Shown here in pieces: positions 1 through 5,699 of a stretch of 5,924 nt of DNA. Under the pieces are notes generated by a model. That model saw only the letters and a list, made by a program, of their open reading frames with translations. It had not been told where the DNA came from and did no database searches. The translations under genes and the position numbers were made by a program. The stretch is from CAKZSU01 sp044223895 (lineage in GTDB: Bacteria; Patescibacteriota; Microgenomatia; UBA10105; UBA927): positions 1-5,924 of the forward strand of contig JBGALL010000091.1 in the NCBI GenBank assembly GCA_044223895.1, given 5' to 3'. Every line of letters begins with the position of its first letter. Within the stretch, counting starts at the first letter, position 1.

Positions 1-1045
1 AATACCGGCTTTCTTCTTCCGAAATATTCATCTGTTGGCAGATCCGGGCCCTTTCCTTTTCTATCCAGGCAGGATCAAAGGCATCAGCCTGTAATTTCAC
101 TTTCAGCAGATCGCGTTCTACCAACCGGCGACAAAGCTCGCTCAATATCTTATCAGGGTGATAGATCCAGTTCTTGATAGCTGATAACACATCGTAATCA
201 TCCAACTGACAGTATTTCTCCAGATGTTCTTCAATCTTCAGTTGTCCTGAAAACTGCAAAAAGAAATCCAGGGTTATGGATGAAGAGCTGACCGTTTCTC
301 CTCTTTCAAGCAGTTCACGGGCTCTTTCAATAATCCGAACCAACATCTTCTCGGCACATACCACTGTTTTATGCAGGTACACCTGCCAGTACATCAGCCT
401 TCTGCTCACCAGGAATTTCTCGGTGGAATAGATGCCTTTTTCTTCAACCATCAATTCCCCATCATCAACAGTTAGCATCTTAATAATACGGTCGTAGCCG
501 ATCACTCCTTCCGATACCCCGGTGAAAAAACTATCTCGGCTCAGGTAATCCATCCGGTCCACATCAAGTTGTCCCGATACCAGTTGATGAAGGAATGGCT
601 TGTGGTAATTATTCGTGAAAATGTCGATGGCCATGGTAAGCTGTCCGCCCAGTTCCTCATTCAGCACTTTCATAATTAGTATGGAAATGGCTTCATGATG
701 CACATTCCTTACCAGTACATTTTCGAGGGCATGGGAGAAGGGTCCATGGCCTACATCATGTAATAGGATGGCTATTTTGGCGGAAAGTTCTTCTTCTGGG
801 GTGATCTCAAATCCTTTGCTCTTTAACTCGGTCAGTGCCTGTCCCATAAGGTGATAGGCCCCCAAAGAGTGATGCAGTCGGCTATGTACAGCACCCGGAT
901 AAACCAGATGGGCGAAAGCCATTTGGTGGATGCGGCGCAGGCGTTGATACCAGGGGTGCGAAATCACCTGGAACAACAACGGATGGTCGATGGTGATGAA
1001 ACCATGGACAGGGTCGTTGATGATTTTGCGGACTTTACTGGCCAT
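1..1045 (-). CDS. HD-superfamily phosphohydrolase (SAMHD1/dGTPase-like, COG1078 type), 3' end outside window
   Basis: The reading frame opens at the ATG whose complement is 1043-1045 and stays open for 348 codons to the window edge, so the C-terminus is missing. The first residues are MASKVRKIINDPVHGFI, typical of this family. An in-frame TAA lies eight codons upstream and no other ATG intervenes, which fixes the start. The HD metal site is complete: H59 in SRLHHSLG (residues 55-62), H96-D97 in LLHDVGHGPFSHALEN, and D163 in DVDRMDYLSRD (161-171). Y167 and D171 occupy places that contact nucleotide in SAMHD1. Known relatives hydrolyse dNTPs to deoxynucleoside and triphosphate; the substrate here cannot be read from sequence. 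Bacteroidota homologues are roughly 400 residues as I recall, so perhaps 50-60 are cut off. The gene is divergent from porX and shares its 114-bp upstream region. It is probably cytosolic; no signal peptide is seen. Confidence 0.93.
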   Translation of the reverse strand, partial: MASKVRKIINDPVHGFITIDHPLLFQVISHPWYQRLRRIHQMAFAHLVYPGAVHSRLHHSLGAYHLMGQALTELKSKGFEITPEEELSAKIAILLHDVGHGPFSHALENVLVRNVHHEAISILIMKVLNEELGGQLTMAIDIFTNNYHKPFLHQLVSGQLDVDRMDYLSRDSFFTGVSEGVIGYDRIIKMLTVDDGELMVEEKGIYSTEKFLVSRRLMYWQVYLHKTVVCAEKMLVRIIERARELLERGETVSSSSITLDFFLQFSGQLKIEEHLEKYCQLDDYDVLSAIKNWIYHPDKILSELCRRLVERDLLKVKLQADAFDPAWIEKERARICQQMNISEEESRY

Positions 1046-1078
1046 ACGCTGCTTGCTGTTTTGTTAAAATATAGCCTG

Positions 1079-1086
1079 CAAATTTA
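1079..1086 (-). promoter_or_regulatory. Candidate -7 box for the HD phosphohydrolase gene
   Basis: Read on the minus strand this is TAAATTTG, an exact match to the Bacteroidota -7 consensus TAnnTTTG. Transcription would start near 1072, leaving a leader of about 27 nt before the ATG. No good TTTG -33 box is found at the expected distance, only a T-rich stretch near 1104-1109, so the call rests on one hexamer-like element. Confidence 0.35.
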
Positions 1087-1094
1087 CAAAGGCG

Positions 1095-1122
1095 TTGGGG
1101 ATTAAAAAGATTTATTAGTTTG
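1095..1122 (+). promoter_or_regulatory. Candidate promoter for porX (TTG, 17 bp, TTAGTTTG)
   Basis: TTG at 1095-1097 is separated by 17 bp from TTAGTTTG at 1115-1122, which differs from the Bacteroidota -7 consensus TAnnTTTG at one position. The predicted start of transcription, near 1129, gives a leader of about 30 nt. The element overlaps the upstream region of the divergent HD gene, so the two promoters may interfere with each other. The call comes from pattern matching only. Confidence 0.35.
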
Positions 1123-1138
1123 GCGGTGAATCGACGAC

Positions 1139-1152
1139 CTTCAAACTTCAAA
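1139..1152 (+). repeat. Tandem 7-bp repeat in the porX leader
   Basis: Two perfect adjacent copies of CTTCAAA end 7 bp before the porX start codon. They occupy the place where a ribosome binding site would be. They may be simple sequence without function. Confidence 0.5.
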
Positions 1153-1159
1153 TTATCAA

Positions 1160-2716
1160 ATGGCATTAGCAAAAATACTCTGGGTAGACGACGAAATTGA
1201 AAGCTTACAGTCACAAAAGCTCTTTTTGGAAGGCAAGGGATATGAGGTACAGACCTTTACCAATGGGTTCGATGCCATTGACTTTATAAAGGAGAACCTG
1301 GTGGATGTGGTGCTGCTCGACGAGACCATGCCCGGGATCACCGGTCTCGAAACCCTCGCCAAGATGAAAGAAGTGAATCAGTCGCTTCCCATCGTACTCA
1401 TCACCAAGAATGAAACAGAGAACCTGATGGATGAAGCCATCGGCTCTCAGATCAGCGATTACCTTATTAAACCGGTAAATCCTAACCAGGTTTTATTAAG
1501 TCTGAAAAAGATCATCGATAACAAAAGACTGGTAGCTGAAAAGACCACTACCGCTTACCAGCAGCAGTTCCGCAATCTCTTCATGGCCCTGAACAGCAAT
1601 CCCGATTACAACGAGTGGATGGAGATCTATAAGAAACTGGTGTACTGGGAACTGGAGATGGAGAAGAGTGATAGTCCGGAGATGCGCGAAGTATTACAAT
1701 CTCAGAAAAGCGAAGCTAATACCGAGTTCTTCAAATTCGTTAGTAAGAATTATGCAAAATGGGTAAACCCGAAAAGTTCGGAAGCACCGGTGATGAGTCA
1801 TAATCTTTTCCAGTTTAAAGTACTGCCGCATGTGGAGAAGGGGATACCTACATTTTTCGTACTTCTTGATAATCTTCGGTTCGACCAGTGGAAAGCCATC
1901 CAGCCCATCTTCGCTGAATCTTTCAGAATACTGGAAGAAGATACGTTCTATAGTATTCTTCCTACCGCTACACAATATGCGCGTAATGCCATCTTTGCTG
2001 GAATGTTACCGATAGATATAGAAAAACAATTCCCTCAGATGTGGAAGAACGATGAGGATGAAGGGGGAAAAAATCTGCATGAAGAAGATTTCTTCAAAGC
2101 AATGCTGAAGCGTTTGCGTAAGGAAGACCTTAAATATTCCTATACAAAGATCGTCAACAACCAGGCGGGACAGGAATTAGTGAACAATATGCATAACCTG
2201 CTGAGTAATGACATAAATGTGATCGTTTACAATTTTGTGGATATGCTGAGTCATGCCCGTACCGAGATGGAAGTATTGAAAGAATTGGCAGGTGATGAGA
2301 TAAGTTATCGTTCCGTGACGAGAAGTTGGTTCGAACATTCCCCATTACATCAGGCATTGAAGAAAATTACGGATAAGAAATTCAATCTTATCCTCGCCAC
2401 CGATCATGGAAGCGTACGGGTAAAAACGCCTGCGCGGGTGATAGGTGATAAACAAACGACTACTAACCTTCGCTATAAACATGGCCGCAATCTGAATTAT
2501 GAGGCGAAAGATGTTCTGGCTTTTCGTGATCCGAAAGAAGCGGGATTGCCGGTGCCATCGGTAAACTCATCCTTCATCTTTGCGAGGGAAGACCGGTTCC
2601 TCTGTTATCCCAATAATTACAATTACTATGTGAACTATTACCGGAACACTTTCCAGCACGGAGGTGTGAGTTTAGAGGAAATGATTGTACCGGTGATAAA
2701 GATGACGAATAAGTAA
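1160..2716 (+). CDS. porX: PorX: response regulator with PglZ/alkaline-phosphatase-like effector domain, type IX secretion regulator
   Basis: The protein has 518 residues in two parts. Residues 1-120 form a CheY-like receiver with acidic D10/D11 in WVDDE, phospho-acceptor D54 in VVLLDETMPG, T82 and the K104-P105 pair. Residues ~200-515 form a PglZ/alkaline-phosphatase-superfamily domain whose probable metal ligands are all present: D237 in LLDNLRFDQW, nucleophile candidate T271 in LPTATQYARN, D361 and H365 in NFVDMLSHAR, D415-H416 in LATDHGSVRV, H441, and H500 in FQHGGVSLEEM. A helical linker joins them. In Porphyromonas and Flavobacterium, PorX acts with the histidine kinase PorY, the sigma factor SigP and the motor protein PorL to control type IX secretion, and it has been reported to cleave cyclic oligonucleotides. 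None of those partners is in this window. The length matches the family. There is no Shine-Dalgarno site before the ATG, which is usual in this phylum. The protein is probably cytosolic. Confidence 0.95.
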   Translation: MALAKILWVDDEIESLQSQKLFLEGKGYEVQTFTNGFDAIDFIKENLVDVVLLDETMPGITGLETLAKMKEVNQSLPIVLITKNETENLMDEAIGSQISDYLIKPVNPNQVLLSLKKIIDNKRLVAEKTTTAYQQQFRNLFMALNSNPDYNEWMEIYKKLVYWELEMEKSDSPEMREVLQSQKSEANTEFFKFVSKNYAKWVNPKSSEAPVMSHNLFQFKVLPHVEKGIPTFFVLLDNLRFDQWKAIQPIFAESFRILEEDTFYSILPTATQYARNAIFAGMLPIDIEKQFPQMWKNDEDEGGKNLHEEDFFKAMLKRLRKEDLKYSYTKIVNNQAGQELVNNMHNLLSNDINVIVYNFVDMLSHARTEMEVLKELAGDEISYRSVTRSWFEHSPLHQALKKITDKKFNLILATDHGSVRVKTPARVIGDKQTTTNLRYKHGRNLNYEAKDVLAFRDPKEAGLPVPSVNSSFIFAREDRFLCYPNNYNYYVNYYRNTFQHGGVSLEEMIVPVIKMTNK

Positions 2717-2793
2717 GCAGCGGTCTTATTGAATACGAATACTTTGTGGATAATATGAGTAGTAGTGCGCTATAGGATGGCCTGAATTTGTTT

Positions 2794-2801
2794 TAAATTT
2801 G
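2794..2801 (+). promoter_or_regulatory. Candidate -7 box for the gene at 2825
   Basis: TAAATTTG matches the Bacteroidota -7 consensus TAnnTTTG exactly and lies 23 bp before the start codon. It suggests that this small gene has its own promoter rather than depending on read-through from porX, which ends 77 bp upstream. No clear -33 box is visible. Confidence 0.4.
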
Positions 2802-2824
2802 CGGCAAAAGAAGTAAGGAACTGT

Positions 2825-3094
2825 ATGAAATATACTCAAACTACTCTTGACAAGGCTGAAAAGGTACTCGACGAAGCGGGCTATATCGTTCGTTTTGAGC
2901 GGGGTACTTTCCAAAGTGGTTATTGTATACTGGAGCAAAAGAAGGTGGTGGTCCTGAACAAATTCCTCCAATTGGAAGGCCGCATCAACACCCTTTTCGA
3001 TATCATCCCCCAACTCACCATCAATCCCGACCTCCTGACCCCCGATGCCCGCAAAACCTATGATGAGGTGATGCTGAAGTACGCGGAAGAGTAG
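2825..3094 (+). CDS. Conserved hypothetical protein of Bacteroidota, 89 residues
   Basis: This is a small soluble protein with no signal peptide, membrane segment or recognisable catalytic motif. Residues 1-18 look helical. They are followed by a beta-rich segment, GYIVRFERGTFQSGYCILEQ then KKVVVLNKF (19-47), and a helical C-terminal half (LEGRINTLFDIIPQL and on to KYAEE). I recall close relatives with the pattern GYxVRxExGxFxSGYCI...KxVVxNKF as widespread short unknown proteins in Bacteroidota. This frame is preferred over the longer antisense frame at 2726-3130 because of that conservation. The purine-rich AAGGA at 2815-2819, 5 nt before ATG, is one of the few Shine-Dalgarno-like sites in the window and supports this start. 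It lies 108 bp after porX on the same strand. Function is unknown. Confidence 0.85.
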   Translation: MKYTQTTLDKAEKVLDEAGYIVRFERGTFQSGYCILEQKKVVVLNKFLQLEGRINTLFDIIPQLTINPDLLTPDARKTYDEVMLKYAEE

Positions 3095-3125
3095 GAGTGG
3101 TAGGTTTTTCCTAAGAAAGTAAAAA

Positions 3126-3147
3126 GTCAAAAATCAAAAGTCAAAAA
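3126..3147 (+). repeat. Short tandem tract, TCAAAA every 7 bp
   Basis: TCAAAA occurs at 3127-3132, 3134-3139 and 3141-3146, always 7 bp apart with A or G between copies. It sits 32 bp after the stop codon of the small gene and opens the repeat-rich stretch. Such tracts are common low-complexity sequence in Bacteroidota spacers. Confidence 0.6.
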
Positions 3148-3182
3148 CAGACTTGATGCATTATTTTGTGTTGAGGTGGAAA

Positions 3183-3237
3183 TCCGTCGCAGTGAGATTT
3201 CTGACCATGATGTAAAGGATGATGGGATGCACAGGAT
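3183..3237 (+). repeat. Composite dispersed repeat, copy A (short form)
   Basis: The copy begins with the 12-mer TCCGTCGCAGTG (3183-3194), followed after 8 bp by a 35-bp module (3203-3237) that starts GACCATGATG and ends ACAGGAT. Both modules recur in the same order and orientation at 3356 and 3434. The two 35-bp modules agree at 30 of 35 positions with no gap by my alignment. The GACCATGATG...ACAGGAT pattern resembles dispersed intergenic sequence I recall from other Bacteroidota. Confidence 0.7.
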
Positions 3238-3355
3238 AGTCTTTGAATTAATACTACCAATAAATAATTAAACTCTCCCCGTCACCCCTCCACCGCGGCA
3301 GATAAGTCGATAATCGAATACCAGGTCCCAATATACTTGTGTGCTATGGGAGAAT

Positions 3356-3468
3356 TCCGTCGCAGTGTCTCCCGCACTGTATCTCATAACATAAGTATGC
3401 TCGAAGGGGACACTGCGATATGGTTAGAACACAGACCATGATGAAAAGGAATATGTGATACACAGGAT
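3356..3468 (+). repeat. Composite dispersed repeat, copy B (long form with palindrome)
   Basis: The same 12-mer TCCGTCGCAGTG (3356-3367) and 35-bp module (3434-3468) as copy A are present, but they are separated by 66 bp instead of 8. The extra DNA carries inverted repeats. TCGCAGTGTC (3360-3369) is the exact reverse complement of GACACTGCGA (3409-3418). A smaller hairpin pairs CAGTG (3363-3367) with CACTG (3375-3379) around TCTCCCG. Just after the copy, GTTTC TCC GAAAC (3469-3481) is another small hairpin. The layout recalls paired REP-type palindromes. No open reading frame of a transposase is inside. Confidence 0.7.
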
Positions 3469-3494
3469 GTTTCTCCGAAACTTGTTTGTCTTTA

Positions 3495-3526
3495 ACAGGA
3501 TTAAAAGATTAAAGGAAATACAGGAT
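3495..3526 (+). repeat. Degenerate ACAGGAT/GATTAAA tract
   Basis: ACAGGAT occurs at 3495-3501 and again at 3520-3526, with GATTAAA-like sequence between. The same heptamer ends both 35-bp modules (3231-3237 and 3462-3468), so this is probably a further diverged member of the same dispersed family. Confidence 0.5.
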
Positions 3527-3593
3527 AAACAGCCAATACAAACTGGGATTTATTTGATTTTTGGGATTAGATGTGATTTACTTCGTTTACGGC

Positions 3594-3619
3594 TGAGGTG
3601 CGTGTCTTCACGCACCTCA
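3594..3619. repeat. Perfect 11-bp-stem, 4-nt-loop hairpin (REP-like)
   Basis: TGAGGTGCGTG (3594-3604) pairs without mismatch with CACGCACCTCA (3609-3619) around the loop TCTT. No T-run follows on the plus strand and no matching A-run precedes for the minus strand, so an ordinary intrinsic terminator is unlikely. It lies in the same cluster as the CGCAGTGTCTC palindromes, with a similar GTG-TCT-CAC core, and may be a member of one REP-like family. Confidence 0.7.
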
Positions 3620-3630
3620 TTATTCCATTA

Positions 3631-3650
3631 CAGTGTCTCACCCACACCGC
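3631..3650 (+). repeat. Degenerate copy of the CAGTGTCTC palindrome
   Basis: CAGTGTCTC at 3631-3639 repeats exactly the 9-mer at 3363-3371 of composite copy B. It is followed by ACCCACACCGC, where the partner arm CACTG appears decayed. It lies 12 bp after the perfect hairpin. Confidence 0.45.
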
Positions 3651-3906
3651 GAACCTGAAAGAACTCCAAGACATTCTTTTTCAATGAGTAGAAATCCTAA
3701 GAACTAGAAATTCGGGGTTACAGTATTGATTCGAGGCTACACTTCAGCGTTGGATTATGGTAAATGAAGGAGTTGTATATTCTTGGATTCATATTTTGCC
3801 CTTAAATAAGAATTGATAGCAGGAAAAGTAGATAGTTTTTGAGTGGTTCTTGAAATGACTTATTTTCATAAGTAAAGAGGAGATTTGACAGGCCCAAATA
3901 ATTTCT

Positions 3907-4437
3907 ATGAATAGAATTCTGACTCTTCCAACATGGCAGGTTTTTTTGTTATTTATTTTACCGGCATTTATTCCCACATCTAATATTGTTGGACTTCTTC
4001 TGACTTTAGTTTGTATGATGGTTGCTGCATTTTGCGTCTATTTTCTTGGGAATAGCTTATTCCAAAAATTGCCAGCAACGCACGATTTAAAAATCAATCG
4101 CTTCCATTTTAGTTTAGTATTCCCATTGTTTTATCTGGTTATCGTTTATATTGTTTTTGACGGTGGTTATGAAATAAATCAAGATAATTTCAAGGATTAC
4201 GGATGGATGGCCTGGGTTATTATACCGCTTCATCTGTTTGCTATGTATTGTATCTTTTATACTATTTGGTTTATAGCAAAATGCATTGCAACTGTAGAAA
4301 ATAAGAAAAAAGTTGTCTTTGAGAATTATGCTGGTTACTTTTTCCTTTTATGGTTTTTCCCAATTGGTATTTGGATTGTGCATCCAAAAGTTCGCAAAAT
4401 ATTTTCGGAGACTGAAAAAGGTATTGAAATAGAATGA
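3907..4437 (+). CDS. Hypothetical multi-pass inner-membrane protein, 176 residues
   Basis: The protein is strongly hydrophobic, with about five likely membrane segments: residues ~10-22, ~27-48, ~66-85, ~99-129 (long) and ~143-159. No catalytic motif is seen. The end has the pattern GYFFLLWFFPIGIWIVHPKV (143-162) followed by a charged tail (RKIFSETEKGIEIE). I recall similar WFFPIGIW...P endings in short unknown membrane proteins of Bacteroidota, but cannot name a family. The start is the first ATG after an in-frame TGA at 3886-3888, and no usable ribosome binding site is seen. Base use is visibly more AT-rich than in porX. The gene stands alone, with the repeat-filled spacer upstream and a terminator-like hairpin downstream. 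Function is unknown. Confidence 0.8.
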   Translation: MNRILTLPTWQVFLLFILPAFIPTSNIVGLLLTLVCMMVAAFCVYFLGNSLFQKLPATHDLKINRFHFSLVFPLFYLVIVYIVFDGGYEINQDNFKDYGWMAWVIIPLHLFAMYCIFYTIWFIAKCIATVENKKKVVFENYAGYFFLLWFFPIGIWIVHPKVRKIFSETEKGIEIE

Positions 4438-4441
4438 GTTT

Positions 4442-4482
4442 GGATTAGATGGTGTTCAATTATGAAATAATCCGCTTTTTTT
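4442..4482 (+). terminator. Probable intrinsic terminator of the membrane protein gene
   Basis: GGATTA (4442-4447) pairs with TAATCC (4468-4473), and inside the loop TTCA (4455-4458) pairs with TGAA (4463-4466). The stem is followed after two bases by seven T residues (4476-4482). It starts 5 bp after the stop codon. The stem is AT-rich and interrupted, so the call is moderate. Confidence 0.45.
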
Positions 4483-4529
4483 CTGGCAATTATTTAATGT
4501 AACTACACTAAAAAGCCTTCATATAGCCA

Positions 4530-5186
4530 ATGACAGATGAGCATTCAATCCCGGATTTTTCTGGTGATGATTTCGCCAACGACAAAGAGGTTCTTGCAGC
4601 CAGAGCAGCAGCAAAGGCGCGAGAAATACTGATAGATGATTCTTTGGAAAAGATCAGGAAAGAATTTGATCTGAAAGAAGCGTCACATATCAATTTTAAA
4701 GGCTTTCATATGTTCAAAAGCCTGGGTGCTGCCATTACCTATTCTATGAAAGCTCCATATAAGGATGCTGAATTACGTGTTTCTATAGCAGCTTATACAA
4801 GCGTTTTTCAAATAGGAAGGTCTTCGGCTTCAGTTACGGATTTGTATTTCTTTGGGCATCTTACTTTGAGGGAAAATTACCCCAGTACCTATATTCATAA
4901 AGAAACTATAAAGGAGAAATTTGAAGATATTTTTTTGAAGCGAGATGTGGATTTCCCTCAATACAAGGAATTCTCAAGAAAATTCCAGGTACTGACAGAA
5001 GATAAGTTCAGGCTTGAAAATATCTTGCAAACTATTAATTTGGACGAGTTCAGTAAGTTTTCGGAAATGGAGCTAGAATTTTTAAAGAATACGGTGCTTT
5101 TTAGAAGTTCCAGGAAACCAGTATCAATAAAAGAAGCAACGGTGTTTTGTGAATTGGCAAAATTGCTGTTAAGAAGCTTTGGTTGA
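4530..5186 (+). CDS. Hypothetical soluble protein, 218 residues, possibly DUF3137-like in its C-terminal part
   Basis: There is no signal peptide or membrane segment. Residues 1-20 are acidic and probably disordered. Residues 17-47 form an alanine/charge-rich helix (KEVLAARAAAKAREIL then DDSLEKIRKEF). The rest appears as a mixed domain. The order DVDFPQYKEFSRKFQVLTED (139-158), then a helix, then a short strand with VLFRSSRKPVSI (189-200) and a final helix ELAKLLL, resembles what I recall of the C-terminal part of DUF3137-type proteins (hPeFSr.y.l.g.de...vE....ll.yr). This is a remembered pattern, not a search result, and gives no biochemical function. An in-frame TAG at 4524-4526 makes this ATG the first possible start; no Shine-Dalgarno site is visible. 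The terminator-like element upstream suggests separate transcription. Confidence 0.75.
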   Translation: MTDEHSIPDFSGDDFANDKEVLAARAAAKAREILIDDSLEKIRKEFDLKEASHINFKGFHMFKSLGAAITYSMKAPYKDAELRVSIAAYTSVFQIGRSSASVTDLYFFGHLTLRENYPSTYIHKETIKEKFEDIFLKRDVDFPQYKEFSRKFQVLTEDKFRLENILQTINLDEFSKFSEMELEFLKNTVLFRSSRKPVSIKEATVFCELAKLLLRSFG

Positions 5187-5189
5187 AAA

Positions 5190-5279
5190 AGCAATTAATT
5201 CGCTAGCTTGTGTGGGAATAAGTTGAAAATTAGCATCCCGATTTTTTATAGACTATTCTCGCCTTTAATTTTAATTGCT
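5190..5279. repeat. Weak inverted repeat spanning a spacer
   Basis: AGCAATTAA (5190-5198) is the exact reverse complement of TTAATTGCT (5271-5279), 72 bp apart. It covers most of the spacer between the genes at 4530 and 5330. Because the sequence is very AT-rich, a match of 9 bp could be chance. Confidence 0.25.
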
Positions 5280-5329
5280 AAATAAATCACATCAGTTTTG
5301 GTATATTAATTTTCAAGATCACTTTAATT

Positions 5330-5611
5330 ATGTCAGAAATAGTAATACGATATTGGCTTATACTTGATCCTGACAATAGATACGGCCCTAAAAATATTGG
5401 TGTAAGTGGTTTCTCTGTTCCTCATGCAAGGTCTTTGGTCAAAGAAGCTATTACAAGATTAGGTTGGATTATTATTTCTGAAGAGAACATTGATAAATCA
5501 GAAATCATCGAAAATATTGATGTAAGAAAATTAGATCAAAATCATGTTATACCAAATATGGGAGTAGTATCTCGCCTTGGAGTTTGGTTTCCAAATCAAA
5601 ATTATGTATAA
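5330..5611 (+). CDS. Small protein with HVxPNMG...WFP C-terminal motif, 93 residues, function unknown
   Basis: This is a small soluble protein with no signal peptide. It begins with a strand-like MSEIVIRYWLILD, then GVSGFSVPHARSLVKEAI (24-41), where a strand is followed by a helix, and ends with VRKLDQNHVIPNMGVVSRLG then VWFP. I recall widely scattered bacterial proteins of similar size with the same arrangement (RYWxxxD ... GxGVTAxxxxDAxxLL ... DVxxLDxxHVxPNMGxxxxRGIWFP). They are annotated only as hypothetical, which argues that this short gene is real. No enzymatic residues can be assigned. The start is the first ATG after an in-frame TAA at 5279-5281. A near-consensus -7-like TAATTTTC lies at 5307-5314, 15 bp before ATG, without a good -33 box. 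The gene stands alone, with spacers of more than 110 bp on both sides. Confidence 0.8.
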   Translation: MSEIVIRYWLILDPDNRYGPKNIGVSGFSVPHARSLVKEAITRLGWIIISEENIDKSEIIENIDVRKLDQNHVIPNMGVVSRLGVWFPNQNYV

Positions 5612-5699
5612 AGAATGCATTATTCTGCATCAACATGTATTAGTTACTTTAATTATGATTTCTGTAGGTGTATGTTCAATAATAGCCCTTTAATAAAAT

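Larger units (their letters stand above)
3095..3906. other. Long non-coding stretch rich in repeats
   Basis: About 810 bp lie between two plus-strand genes without a credible coding region. Frames here are short, and the longest (3455-3658 plus) is made largely of repeat sequence. The left two-thirds hold the individual repeats listed separately: a 7-bp-period tract, two composite repeats, hairpins and degenerate copies. From about 3660 to 3906 I see no repeat and no recognisable gene remnant, only unassigned AT-rich sequence leading to the next gene. An AGAGGAG at 3876-3882 is too far (24 nt) from the next ATG to be a normal ribosome binding site. No tRNA or rRNA is recognisable. Confidence 0.8.

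Noticed and set aside
851..1105. Open frame of 84 codons on the plus strand
   Set aside because: It is antisense to the well-conserved N-terminal part of the HD phosphohydrolase (residues 1-65) and its spacer.
3095..3120. Possible terminator after the small gene (TAGG-TTTTT-CCTA)
   Set aside because: The stem has only four base pairs and no T-run follows it.
2726..3130. Open frame of 134 codons on the minus strand
   Set aside because: It lies opposite the conserved 89-residue gene, whose frame has a ribosome binding site and a recognisable conserved pattern. The antisense peptide shows no family features.
3183..3526. Possible CRISPR array
   Set aside because: The repeats differ in spacing and sequence, only two copies of the 35-bp module exist, and no regular spacers or cas genes are present.
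3455..3658. Open frame of 67 codons on the plus strand
   Set aside because: It runs through the dispersed repeat tract and the perfect hairpin, its peptide is low-complexity and basic, and there is no promoter or ribosome binding site. It looks like repeat DNA that happens to lack stops.
3789..3977. Open frame of 62 codons on the minus strand, overlapping the membrane gene start
   Set aside because: It has no recognisable features, and part of it is antisense to a coherent membrane-protein reading frame.
5213..5246. Possible terminator after the gene at 4530 (GGGA...TCCC then T-run)
   Set aside because: The T-run is good but the pairing is only about four bases around a long loop, too weak to call.
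5612..5632. Small hairpin AGAAT-GCATT-ATTCT after the gene at 5330
   Set aside because: It has a five-bp AT-rich stem without a following T-run and is likely chance in AT-rich DNA.
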